From: Rhizopus arrhizus
Taxonomy: Eukaryota > Mucoromycota > Mucoromycetes > Mucorales > Rhizopodaceae
Length of the DNA: 64,000 bases
Direction: 5' to 3'
Assembly (NCBI GenBank): GCA_024220505.1
Contig: JAKZZE010000003.1
Span: 1,984,001-2,048,000, forward strand
The position numbers and the translations under genes are program-made. Shown in pieces: positions 50,276 to 62,108 of this stretch. The notes beneath the pieces were generated by a model that was not told where the DNA came from, made no database searches, and saw only the letters and a list, made by a program, of their open reading frames with translations. How positions within the stretch are numbered: the first letter of the stretch is position 1; each line of letters begins with the position of its first letter.

Positions 50276-51474
50276 ATGACAACGATCCCACTCTATTACA
50301 TCCGTTTCTTAAAGCCACCACCAACAGAATACCTTATAGGTCAACAGTTTACTATTGTTTGGACAGTTGAAAGCGATCTTGGCGATTGTACCTATTGGGA
50401 ACCTATTTCAATCGTTTGCAGTTTGCAAGGATCATCCCAACTTGGCTTGAGAGTATTAAACACGAAAAGAAAGAGATCGGGATCTGCACTTGGCGATTCA
50501 CCTTTATCTCGAGATATCATGTTGACTTATGATCCTCTTCAAGGAGGAGGGACAGTAAACAAGTTGGTGATTGAACCTTTACCAGGTAAGTCCTTGCCTC
50601 TTGGTCATTCCGTATCAATTCAATTTGGCATGTTCTTATCTCCTTCTTCAAGAACCAGTCAAGCTCATGATGTTTGGCAAAATGCCTACTTGTTTTCAGA
50701 CAGTCTTTGGCTGATTCCTACTTGGTCAAGTCCCATACAAGCCAAGGCAGTAAAACAGAGACATGGAGAGGCCGTGAGTGGACATCAGGCAGAAAGAATA
50801 GTGAGAGTGGATGAGAATAAAGTGATACGGATTTGTGAAGATGCTGTTCAAAGTATTGCAAGACATATTTGGTAAAGAGAGGAAAGAGATTCCTGCATCT
50901 CTTTATTCACTGTATGCTTAGGGATTGTGGACTGAGTATGTGCCAATTTATAAAGGAAAATAAGGATGAATTAAAGAATTATGATACCTTATTGGAACTT
51001 GGTAATCATAAAAAACGTAAAGCGTGATGAGTAACTTATTGATATAAAGGAAGTGGTACTGGATTGGTGGGCATTTATGCAGACCAAGTGTTACAGCCAA
51101 AAGAGACTTATCTAACCGATCTTGCAGATGCACTTGAAATCATGCAACAAAATGTAGACTTGATGGAAAACAACAATTCTGTATTTGTCAAGGAGCTGTC
51201 TTGGGGAAGTGAAAGACGGGAGGAATACAAACATGTTGATTTAATCCTGTTGACCGATGTGCTTTACAACCAATCATCACACGATTTACTTTTAGACACC
51301 TTGGACTGGTTATTAGAGAATGAAAACTCAAGAGCCTTATTGAGCTATAAAGAAAGAAATCCTGATGAAAGAGAGTTTTTTGAAAAGGTGAAAACCAGAG
51401 GCTGGTCAATTCAAAAGACAAAAGGCATCATTGATAATCCAATGTTTGAAATTTATTGGTTATTCAAGAAATAA
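50276..51474 (+). CDS. METTL21-like (MTF16 family) protein lysine methyltransferase
   Basis: Three exons, 50276-50871, 50922-51001 and 51050-51474, give about 366 residues. The Rossmann methyltransferase part is C-terminal: IWDCGLSMCQFI, motif I LLELGSGTGLVGI split by intron 2, the post-I acidic residue in TDLADALEIM, and VDLILLTDVLYN, the D-x-x-Y signature of METTL21-type enzymes. The N-terminal 150 residues are less conserved and beta-rich. Family members methylate chaperones and elongation factors; the substrate here is unknown. Its last 11 nt overlap the end of the convergent chitinase gene. The start lies about 60 nt beyond a 68-nt T run. Confidence 0.88.
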
Positions 51475-52938
51475 ACGTACGAACATCTTGCAGTGCCTCT
51501 AAAAGAGAATGGTCTGTGTCATCCATTTCAAGAGACCAAAGCATGACACCACCCAATTTCTTTTCATTCACATAGTGTGACTTGATGCGTAAAGAAGTTG
51601 GGTTATCAAAAGTAACAAATTGTTGATTGTCTTGTTTATAAGCAAAAGGCGTCTGACTTGTCGAATCCCAGAAAGTAGCCCATCCTGATGCGTTACGATC
51701 AATACCTCGCTGCTCTATCGTTCGCCACTGCATTTCACCTGAAAAAGAACGGTTGGACCCTGGACAAGGATCTGCAGCAAAATCATCATATGAATCGCCC
51801 TTGATCTGAGGTATCTTTCGATCAAAGGGAACGTGGATACCTGTCTCCAAGTTGATCTCTGCTGTTGTTTTGTGGGTGTAACCATAAAAGGGAACCCCCA
51901 AATAGATTTTGTTGGATGGGATACCAGCGCTGATCCATGACTGAACGGCAGCTGCACCACTGGTCATTGGGTTAGTTATGTTTGAGATCTCAAATGGTGC
52001 ATTGGCAGATGAATTTTGACTAAAAATGCCGTTCATATCATAAGCCTAGTATGTTTTCAGAATGTGATGAGTAACACATGGTGGCCTTTATGATTTTATA
52101 AATACCATAATATAAAATGCATCCATGTATTTGGACCAGCCGTCATCTAGTGTTTTTATACTGTTTTGCTCAGCATCTTTAAATGTATAAGTACTGACTG
52201 CAGCAGTAATTAGCTTATGTTCCTTGGGATATTTTTTATCTAGCGTTTCTCGAAGGAGTTGAATAAGAGCTAAAAAGTTGTTTGTATCTTGAGGATTTCT
52301 ATAATTGAATTTAATAAAAAAATTCTCTCTTATTTTCTAAATACCTTCTATTACAAAAAATACCACGAGGATCATTTGGGTATTCTAGTAAACAGATTAA
52401 ATGACATTGTAATCCTCTTTCTTTCTTTTCTTGTTATTTACCCCAATCTATGTTGAGTCCATTTAAATCGTATTCTTCAACTGCATTGATTAGCTTTGTA
52501 GCAAACCTTTTGCGTGATGCTTCTGTTCTAACCAATGAACTAAAATAAATGGATCCTGTCCAACTATGAATATATGTTTGTAAATCAACTCAACTTGTCT
52601 TTCTTTCTATTACCCTCCAATAGCTAAACTGACACCTTTACCGTAATGATGCGCTTCTTTTACCACTAATAAATAATAGCATTAAATTATTATTTCTCTA
52701 ATTAAAAGTGGAGTTTACCTTGATTGAGTTGAGTTTTATTAAATCCATTTAAATCACCTTCTTTATTTGGTACAGCAAAAGCATAGGATACATGATCAAG
52801 TTTATCCCAATAAATGGTCCTTGGAAGATCCCAGTCTACAATGTATGCTACTAGCTTATGACTTCCAAAGATAGGATAATCTTGAGCGAGTACATAGAGT
52901 GTGAATGAGATGAATAAAAAGAAAACGTTTACTTTCAT
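51464..52938 (-). CDS. GH18 chitinase-like secreted protein
   Basis: Six exons on the minus strand: 52719-52938, 52614-52665, 52442-52563, 52345-52384, 52106-52298, 51464-52045. About 402 residues, start chosen for the signal peptide (MKVNVFFLFISFTLYVLA). Family motifs: VAYIVDWD near the N-terminus, SLAIGGW, the active-site strand LNGLNIDWEYP, YIMAYDMNG, YLGVPFYGY, and GGVMLWSLEMDD at the end. The proton-donor Glu and preceding Asp are kept, but the first two acidic residues of DxxDxDxE are Asn. That substitution is tolerated in the family signature but may change activity. Exons of 40 and 52 nt are small. Chitinase role in wall remodelling is by family. Confidence 0.9.
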
Positions 52939-53219
52939 AAATAATAATCGTAATAAAAGGTACACAAAAAAAAAGAAATATTTATATTAAAAAAAAGTTG
53001 TCAATTCTAACCAAAAATGTTTTTTATTCCATTATTAAATAACTTCTCTCATTGTTCTATGATTTTTTTTTCCAGATTTATTTCAGAAAATAATAGCTGA
53101 CAACATTTATAAACTTGTGTGCATGAATTTATTCATGCATTCAAAAGTGGTTGGAGTCAGTGACTGTTTAAAAGAACGACTTTGATTTCTTTCCTTTTTT
53201 TTTTGCGTGTATTGCTTCA

Positions 53220-56200
53220 ATGACATCAGCTAAACAACTTGAAGTAGTACTTCGATATGCATACTTGCATGGCCTTTCATGTGAACAAGTAATGAAGCAA
53301 TTTGCTTTAATTTGCATGTACTTATCTTTTCTTCTTCTTTTTGTTTTGTTTTAGTGGTCCATTCCAACAAAAGAGTGTCTTGTTGACAAACAATTTGAAA
53401 ATGAACTTTGTGGTATATTGAAATAGATCTTGCTCTCAAATACATTAATCATGTAAACTAATGCCATCCTCAGAATTACTATTAAGCTCCATTTTTTCAG
53501 TAACCAAAGTATCCGATCCATTACTTGAATCCTACATCATATTTGCCACCACTGGAGCCAACACCTTACTTGACAGCACCAATACCAACAACAGCATCAT
53601 TTCTCTAGAGACCTTTGTACCTCAACTTTTAAAATTCGGCCCATTCACTGTCAATAGAAATCCCTATCAGTGGTCTTTTCTCTTGCGTCTCCTACCCGTC
53701 TTATTATCTACCGCCGTCAGTACAGACACGATCGTGTCCAATTTACAGCAGGGCAACCCTAATCTAGCATGGGTCGATATTCTCAGTGACCTCTTTTGCC
53801 TTTTATCTCATATTGTCGCTGTTGGTCTTTACCCAGACAATACGCAATCACCCGAGAACTCACCCGTGACACTCACCTCGGCTCTTTCCTTCCACACCAA
53901 CACCCAAGGAGGATTTGATTCTCAATTCTCGTTAGCATCACAGCCTTCCATATCCGGCATGGACCTCGATGCTACCTTGGACATGGATAATACACAAAGA
54001 ATGGATGAAGATATCAAGGAAGAAATCAGTATCCCACATCGTGGATCCGTCACGGATGAAGAAAGAAGAAAGAGCAAACGATGGATTGAGGCAGAGAATG
54101 CGGCGGCTGCAGCACAGATCATGATTCATTTGATTGAGAAAAAGGGTGCAAAACGGATTTTTGAAGTAAGAAATAATTTACGACGACAAGCAGGTCTTGC
54201 CACAGCGAATCACGGTAAACGAAAACAGAGAGGGGTGAGTAGTAGGAACACTGACTTTTTGATAGAGCCTTGGTATTCTTGTCAGCACAAGTTGATGCCT
54301 TCTGATCCATTTATAAAGAACAATGCATCAACTCATGTTTCACAAAATGCGCATGTACAAAAGCTATTGACACTCGTGCAAAGATTAGCAGATAGAGATT
54401 CTGAACGAAGAATGGCGGTCCATATGAAGTATCATGAATTAGAAGATGAAGGAACAGCAAGAGCGATGCCTAGTGCAGGTATCATGGGGTTCTTGTACCA
54501 TATGGTAATAAGCTAGTATAGAAAGTAGCATTCTAGTTTTAACAGTAGATGATTAGGTTCAAATACGGCCTTCATTAGAAGATGATTTCATAGTAGATCA
54601 TTTACTCAAACTTCAAACAGTCAAGGTAAATATCAATAACAGATTTCTTACTTTTCCAATAACATTCATAAAAGGGATCATTTGACGAATCATTTTATTT
54701 GGAAATTTGGTTTACTGCTTTAACTGGCCTTCGAGAAGCAGCACTCAATACAAGCTGTCATGGTCCTCATTTAGAAAAGGATTCTAATGAAAATCAAGAC
54801 AAAGGATGTAATATAGTAGTTGCAACCAATAGACTACTATGGAAAAGCTTAATCTTGGTCAAGGTAACAGCTGTTGTCAGAAAAGTCTTTTTCTAAACGT
54901 TTATCGTGATAGCTACCTGCCATCATTAGTAAATTACAAGAAAGGAAAACACATCAAGGGGTTATTGCATCATCATCAGTGGAGGTATAAAAAGGAAGAG
55001 TTAAAGGCTTTTACACGTTTATCTTATATTTATAAAGGAAATGAATGCGGTAGAATCTTCTTTAAGAGAACTCAAAGGATTTACTGGCTTATTAAACGCG
55101 TGTAGCCAACCAGCTTGCTGTCCTGAATTTTATGCACCTGATTCAATGTATTCGACTCTTGTGGATAAAATTGCCTTTGGTGAAGATGAGGATGAGGATG
55201 AGGATGATATTATGAACATGATTAATGATATCAATTATTCTACTGATTTGAATGGACCTGGAGTGGTTAAATCCATTCGATCACTTAGTAGTAATGACAT
55301 CTACACCAATCTAGTGTATGTCTGTGAGCGTCAAGGATTTGTACGGCCTCATATGGTAGCAGAGTTATTGGGCAACAAAAACCAAAGTCTTATGGATATC
55401 GATCAAGATAATGAAGAGAGATCGTCACCTGCTGTAGTTGTAGACCAAGTAAATATATTTTTAAAAAAAATACTGAATGCTTGCTAAAAGATGTCGTAGA
55501 ACCTTGATCAACGAATGGAATCATTAAGAGCTAATCTATCCATTGTTGAATTAACAGAATTATTACATATTGGACTAGTTTCCTCTATTCATTTACGCAG
55601 AGTATTGGATTTCATATTAGAGATACTACAAGAAAAGACATTAGAAAACAATTTCCACTCTGTTAGTAAAATATGTGATGCCTTGATCGAGTGTCCTTGC
55701 AGTGTTGATTTAATTCTTCAGCTTTATACCCCTTCACACTTGTTGACCTCCTTTAGAAAACTTTTGTAATCATTGGACACAAGAAAGTACCAGTATTGAT
55801 TTCGATATGGATGAAGGAGAACAAAAGACAGCCCCCGAGCAAGAATTGGATGGTGTTCAATTGTTGTATAATAAGTTTGGAAAAGTGTGGCATCTTGTTT
55901 TTTCTGTCATGAACCGATTCAAGGTAAATAAATTCAGATCTTATATTGCACACATGTATAACATTTTACTATTTAGCTTTACAAGGATATGGACAGTGTA
56001 TTTAAAGAACCGAATGGATTTACTTTTCAATTCTTTAAGCGAGGCACAATCATTTATGGTGAAGATATTGAAGATACCAATATGGATCAACTTGTGAATA
56101 GCTGGTTGAGTACTTTGGCTGGAAGAGGAAGAGATATCAACAGCCTTCTGGAAAGCACCAAGCCTCAGCGTCTCTTAATGATTGCTCCCACTATTGTCCA

Positions 56201-57352
56201 CAGAAGCATGCTGCTCTATTCACAAAACCAGATCCAACAAGAGACCTTTACAAGCATGATGTCATACTTTCAAACCGCGTATTTGGATTTTACGCAGGCC
56301 AGTCTATTTCCGTTGCTTTGTAAAGAACTTGTTCATGATGAATCCACAATTGCACTATCTTGTCTTCGACTTTTTATCATGTCCTCTTCTTCTGATCGTC
56401 AGGCGTATCATTATGGTTACCTTGCTTTGGGTTCCCTTGAATCACTTTTGGACTATAAACGACAAGAAGTCGCATTTTTGAAAAAGGAAGGAAATGAAAC
56501 TATAATAAATGATATATCAGAATGTATTGATTTCATCCTAAAGAAGAAAAAGAACAAGATGATGGAAGAACTGGATAATGATGGTGTGTTTCATACCGAA
56601 ACAGTGACAACAGGTGTGACACCCAATACATTATTTGAAAAGACACAAATGATGTTTAGATACATTGTAAAAAGTGGTCGATCAATGTTTATGAGTGATG
56701 TGGATGCCAATACGGGTTCCTTATGGGATAGCAATCATAATATGTCTGATCAGCAAGTTGTTTCACATTACTTGGACATGGTCTTGTTTGAAACAGCATT
56801 AGAGATCGGTGGTGGCCACTGGTTTGTGAGCATGATTGTGGATGAAGTATTAGAAGCTGGCAAAAGTGGTGGTGCTGTAAGAGCAGGTAAAATACACTAG
56901 AATGATTCTTATTCTTAATAACACTTTTGGTAGCTGAACTTGGTTCATGCTTAATATCCACGCCTTTATTGTATTCAAAGAATAGACATAACAACAGTAC
57001 CCATCTTCTTCGCAGCCTACTTCAGGATGTCTTACCTACCTCACTCGAAAAATGTGCACAACAAAACATGTCCTTTTTTCAAGGCCAAACATTAGGTGTC
57101 TTTACAAGCGATTGTTTAGTGCTGATGCAAGATAAAAAATCTGAATCCGTTACCAAGTTGGGCGCGTCCTTCTTTGAAACATTAGTTATCGAGGGTCATG
57201 ACTTTCCACGACAACAGCAAGAACAAGAGGACGGAACACAATTTACAGAATGGAGTCACAAAGTGACCGAAAGTGCTGTTTGGAGAGGATTTATTAAAGG
57301 ATTAATGAGTAATCCAATGATTGAAGAAATATGGCCCAATGCCTTTATGTAA
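53220..57352 (+). CDS. MED5: Mediator complex subunit 5 (apparent frameshift near 55750)
   Basis: Ten exons: 53220-53288, 53355-53412, 53474-54504, 54557-54625, 54675-54863, 54913-54984, 55038-55448, 55500-55923, 55977-56886, 56934-57352. About 1216 residues, helical throughout, matching the Med5/Nut1 family in length and in segments such as LRYAYLHGLSCEQW, PFTVNRNPYQWSFLLRLLPVLL, FKRGTIIYGEDIEDTN and GGHWFVSMIVDEVLEAGKSGGAVRA. It is a tail-module subunit of the transcription co-activator. In exon 8 the frame must shift by one base between about 55747 and 55757 (HLLT, then PLENFCNHW). A 55-nt intron, 55702-55756, would also restore the frame but would remove a conserved-looking helix. The 3' end overlaps the convergent ABC gene by 8 nt. 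Confidence 0.8.
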
Positions 57353-59473
57353 TTTTTTGGATCGTATAGCCACCTTTGCCATCCAAGTAAAGGAGAGTAG
57401 TATGGTATCTGATAATATTGGGCTGATGACTGACACTTATAATTGTTATATCGAGTTGACTTAATAAATTATAGAAGTACTCTACACTTTCTTCATCTAC
57501 TGCATTCAGTGCTTCATCCAGTACTATAAATAATTAAACGTTATGATTTTGTTTTCTTTAAAAGGATACACCTAATACCTAAAAAGCGAGGCTTTGAATA
57601 GAAAACACGAATCATAGCAAGTCTTTGTTGTTCACCAGGTGATAATAATTTGTACCATTCTTGTCGCGTATCAAACGATTCGATCATGCCTGCAAGATGA
57701 CTTAAACGTACTTTTTCAAGTAGGCCCATCACTGATTCATCGCTGACTGCTTACACAAAAGTATGAGTACCATTGTTTTATACAATACATTGACTAACTT
57801 ACCTTCAGAAGAAATTTGATCACGCAAAGAACCGTCGACAAGATAAGGTGTCTGGGGTAAAAACAAAATGTCTTTAGGTACACGAATGATGCCTTCACTT
57901 GAAGGCCATAGACCAGCCAAAGCCCGTAAGATGGATGTTTTACCACTTCCTAATAGGGGATTTGTTAAACGAAGCTATGTATTGTATCACGCTTACCATT
58001 TGGTCCTGTAATCACCAAACGATCACCCTCAGAAACGGACAGATCAAGATGACGTACAAGTAATTTTTTGTTTGGAGAATAAAGTGTGATGTCTTCAAAT
58101 TGGATGTGATCACTGTTCAATAAATGAATCTCTTCTGATTCATCCCTGATATCTTCCAATGCTTCCAAGAGCTCAGCAATACGTGCAGTATAGCCAGCAA
58201 GATCAGATAGTTTAGTGGATTGTTCAATGATGGTTGAAAATAAGTAAATCAAGTACATTGCTACAAACGAGCTCTGTGTATAACATGTCAGTGAGCGTTA
58301 TGTTACTAGGATGTGTTTTATTACCTGGCTGATGATGGAACTAAGTTCACTAGCATCTTTATCATTTAAAACACCTGTAAAAATGGGAATGGCAACAAGA
58401 AAATAACTAATAACAGAACCAAAATAGGAAAAGCTTTCATTTGCAACTAGATAAACGGTAAGTCATCCTGCATGTATCTAACTGTACTTACTATTCAAAA
58501 ACAATTCGTTGTTCACAATAGATCGCTGATAGGTTAATAAAATATCCAGTTTTTGATTGGCTCTGTTGATCTCATCTTTTTCTCCATCACAAAATGCAAT
58601 AGATTCAATGTATTGTCTTATACGAACGTGAAAATAACTACTGTGATTTAATAAACAGAATTATAAACTAAACATAGCCTTTTACCGAAAGTTTCCTTCT
58701 TCATATTCTTTATAAAAGACAGCGTTGACAATAGGTTGAATGAGTTTACGGCTTATTAAGGAACCAATCAAGAAATAAATCAAGATAATCAAGGGACCAG
58801 AGAAACCAGTGACCATCCAACATTTAAAAGCATAATAAATAACCAAGATGGGGGAAATGATGAGCGTGGTTATAATTTCTTGAAGTGTCTCTGCAAATTT
58901 ATCTACATCTTGTGTAATACGTTGATCACTTGTCCATATTAGTTATGATTTAATTAAATAAGGGTGAAAGTACTTACGGATTATCAATTATGGCAGATGA
59001 ATTGATTAATAAGTTATAGGCACATTTCGATTTCATATATTGATTATGTAAATGAACAGTTAATATACGCCTTGTCTTGATAGCAAATAAACCTCCAACG
59101 AACTTTAAGAGACTTTTGCACTACGATAATAGTTGAGATCACATACTGTATTCATATAGTAGCTTACAGTGGCAGTTGTAAAGACTAATAATAAACAAGG
59201 GATCGTATATCGAATAAATCCAGAAAGATCTCGAGCAATAAGAATAGAATAAAAATGACTTGGTATCAAACCAACAAAGTAAACCAGTACTTCATATCCA
59301 ATTGCAAAACAAATTAATGTTACATACAACAAACGCACTTTGTTTGTATCAAACAGTATCTTTAAAAGACCACTTAATCTTTTAATAAATAATCTATCAA
59401 ATCGGTATTGACTCTTTTTTTCTTTTTTCTCTTCTCTAATGAGTGGTTCAACAAATGAATCACTTGTCCTCAT
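57345..59473 (-). CDS. ABC half-transporter, subfamily D (peroxisomal/lysosomal type)
   Basis: Nine exons on the minus strand: 59168-59473, 58978-59120, 58686-58928, 58492-58640, 58325-58446, 57997-58273, 57803-57949, 57579-57749, 57345-57523. About 578 residues with agreeing phases. One membrane domain of about six helices (LLYVTLICFAIGYEVLVYFV onward) is followed by one ATPase domain. Walker A (GPNGSGKTS) is split by intron 6; the Q-loop is FLPQTPYLVDGSLRDQI, the signature is LSPGEQQR, and Walker B is FLVLDEALNAVD. The loop sequence with KFVGGLFAIKTRR and DQRITQDVDKF (EAA-like) is typical of ABCD proteins, which carry fatty acyl-CoA or cobalamin. The ATG is 92 nt from the divergent oxygenase gene. 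Confidence 0.88.
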
Positions 59474-59565
59474 GGCCAATTGATAAAGAGTGTGAGACAA
59501 AGAGAGAAAGAAAAAAAGAGGCGGGGTGTTACTTTTTTTTTTCATTTTAATTTTTTTTAAAAACC
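59474..59565. promoter_or_regulatory. 92-bp bidirectional promoter
   Basis: The start codons of the ABC transporter and the oxygenase lie 92 bp apart in divergent orientation. The interval is A-rich with CTCTTTCTCTC-type stretches; no classic TATA box is obvious. Confidence 0.55.
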
Positions 59566-60285
59566 ATGATAGAAAGTTCATTTGATCTATTTGGTGAAAT
59601 TTCTAATGAAGAACAACAAAAACTAGAAGAACGTAAAAAGATTTTTGAATCTAAATTTAATGAAAGAATACTACAATTGCCACAGGATCCTTCAAAACGA
59701 TCCATAGCTGAGAATAGAATGATCTTTTGTCACAAAAAGGAAGCATTTCAAACACCAGGAACAGCTATAAAGGTATTAAGTGCATCAGAATGTAACAAAA
59801 TACTTGAGATTTGTAAACAGCAAGAAAGTTGGACCAAAGCTCGTCACTCTGCCTTTGCGACTACCGATATCCCCATCCGATCCAACAGTCAATTGGATTA
59901 TTTAGAACCACTGATGAAGTCAAGACTCTTTGATCGATTAGCCACACATTATGGATTCAAGCCGAGCGATTTAGATTTCAGAGACATTTTTTTGGTGAAA
60001 TATTCGGCAGAGGAACAAAGAGGATTAGGCCTACATGCAGATGGTTGTCTGTTTTCGATCACCTTGCTGATCAGTCACCCCGATGACTTTGAAGGTGGTG
60101 GTACTTATTTTGCAAGTATCGATCAAGTAGTCCATCTGGACCAGGGTGGTTGTGCCTATCATGACGCGAGAGTGATGCATAGTGGAATTGAGATTACAAA
60201 AGGAGAACGCTATGTGTTGGTTGGATTCATCGATACTGCAGATACCATAGAAAAAGATCAAAATAATACTGCTAGAAGATTGTAA
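59566..60285 (+). CDS. 2-oxoglutarate/Fe(II)-dependent oxygenase (prolyl-4-hydroxylase-like)
   Basis: Single exon, 239 residues, cytosolic (no signal peptide or membrane segment). The N-terminal 75 residues are charged and helical; the rest is a P4Hc-type jelly-roll. Iron ligands: HAD in GLGLHADGCLFSITLLIS and His in ARVMHSGIEI. The 2-oxoglutarate-binding Arg is in GERYVLVGFI, and FEGGGTYF is the usual link. Substrate cannot be told. Convergent with the poly(A)-polymerase-like gene, with only 10 nt between stop codons. Confidence 0.9.
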   Translation: MIESSFDLFGEISNEEQQKLEERKKIFESKFNERILQLPQDPSKRSIAENRMIFCHKKEAFQTPGTAIKVLSASECNKILEICKQQESWTKARHSAFATTDIPIRSNSQLDYLEPLMKSRLFDRLATHYGFKPSDLDFRDIFLVKYSAEEQRGLGLHADGCLFSITLLISHPDDFEGGGTYFASIDQVVHLDQGGCAYHDARVMHSGIEITKGERYVLVGFIDTADTIEKDQNNTARRL

Positions 60286-60295
60286 TTTTTATTTA

Positions 60296-62108
60296 TTATT
60301 CTTTCATCTTTAAAAGTGTAGCTATTTCTTTCTTGTTATTATGTACTATAGCCCATTGTATATCGCTATCTGCTTTACTTTTTTTACTCTCTAATAATGT
60401 CAGAAATGACTTGGTAGACTCGGTTAAGTCCAATTCTTTACCTACCCTATTGTGTTGGACAATAGAAATAAATACTTTTTATACTTACATTGCTCTTGAA
60501 TTTGTATACAGATTGTATAATAGGTCAAGTATAAGATACCTGTGTTCGATATATCTGTCTTGTCATGAACTCTTGCTCTTTGAGGTGAAAGACCATTTCG
60601 TAAGTTTATTCTTTCTTGTGAAGTGAGATACTGTATTTGTACTTTGTATGGATTCATCATGGGCTGAATCATAACCATGTTTGTATTTTTTTCAATGAGT
60701 TCAATATATTTTGGTATATAACTAGCCATATTATGCGACCTAGTATTAACAAAATAAAACGTTTAACGTATTATAGATTCATTTATTCATAATATTTTAC
60801 CAAATATCATGACTGGTGAGTATACATGAACTAGTGACAATACTTATAAAATGCTTATATCTTGACAAATAATTAATCGAGTTAAACAGTTTGTTAATAG
60901 TGACCAAAGGTGGTGCTTCTGCTTCAAGTATAGTCTTCCCTGTTTATGTAAATTATTATAATGCTACTGTATGATTGTGATTACCTCTTTCAAATTCTAA
61001 TTGTATAGTTTTTTGAGTTAGTTTTGTAACGTAAGGTGTTACGTTATAAACAGGATAACACGGAGATATAATAGGCATCATGGCTTTTTGAGAACCTGTG
61101 ATAGAGTTGTACTCTAACTTATTGCCATTTTTGTCAGTTATGTGATCTGTCAATATAACAGGTGTCTTCCAAGGCCATTTGCTCCACATTTGGAAAAAAT
61201 TTTGAAGGATAATTATTATTGATAAATTTCCCTTGCTTTGGATAAACATAAAAGATTTGATAAGCAGCAAGGTACATGCAGTTTCATTAAGGTAACCAAT
61301 CTCTGCATTATATAAACCACGTTGAATCGCCCAGTATTTAATGCACTGAAGAGAAACTTGGAAAAGCCGGACGTTGGATGGTTTGATTTGGCTTTTATTG
61401 AATTGATTCAGTCTGGGTCCATCCATAGCAGCTAAGGATGCATTGTCCATATCTTGTAAAAGCGAGTTATCTAAAAAGTTGATTCTGTGTGTGATTCTTT
61501 CCAATTTCAGTCGAATAAATGATATATTAACCTATAATTTATCATTAGTAGTGTCGTACAGCTACAACAACAATGAAAACTTATTTACTGATATTTTGTC
61601 AATGACACATTTAATTATAGGCACAGTTGCTTTTTTAATTGACTAGAATTAAAAAAAAAAAGCATTGGTTTATCAACTTTGCATATGTACAAGCAACTTT
61701 TTTATATGCTTACTTCAATATTATTTATTAAAGGCTGTTCTTTCAATAGCTCCGGAAAAAACTTGAAAAAATCACTTCGATGTATCTGATAAGGACAAAC
61801 TAAGGCCAATTCTACAACATCGCTCTTGATATATCCGCCTAATCCAAACGATCCAAAAGGTGATAAAATGCATTCAAAGTCTTCTCTTTTCCAATACATA
61901 TTTTTCGCTACTACATTTTGAAATCGAACCATTATACTACGTAACAGATCCACTACTTTATGTCTGTTTCATATTAACTAGGTACATATTGGTGCTATTA
62001 TTATTCTTACCGCGTTTGTTTCTCTATTTCAGATACAATCACTCCTTGTGTTTGTAAATAATTATACCAGTGTTCATTGGTGATATTGTCTCTTCTTACT
62101 TCAGTCAT
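60296..62108 (-). CDS. Poly(A)-polymerase-like protein lacking catalytic aspartates
   Basis: Seven exons on the minus strand: 62011-62108, 61714-61963, 61589-61642, 60985-61531, 60801-60939, 60489-60739, 60296-60441. About 494 residues, every phase consistent. Order and spacing follow eukaryotic Pap1: SPFGSFGLGGY then RSDFFKFFPELL (nucleotidyltransferase strand), VPIIKC, FLDNSLLQDMD, LFQVSLQCIKYWAIQRGLY, FFQMWSKWPWKTPVIL, MPIISPCYPVYNVT, SRYKHFISIV, and a C-terminal RNA-binding-like domain. The canonical ADIDTL strand reads DVVELA, so in an ungapped alignment both Asp are lost (Val, Glu), and the third (SIDL) reads SVNI (Asn). Polymerase activity is therefore unlikely, although the reading frame and splice sites are intact. 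Confidence 0.85.

Noticed and set aside
55702..55756. 55-nt intron in MED5 that restores the frame
   Set aside because: Kept only as an alternative: it would remove a conserved-looking helix (VDLILQLYTPSHLL) and has a weak GTGTTG donor.
59168..59581. Longer N-terminus for the ABC transporter starting at 59581
   Set aside because: It would overlap the divergent oxygenase start at 59566 and adds a low-complexity Lys/Phe/Leu leader; ATG 59473 gives the family N-terminus.
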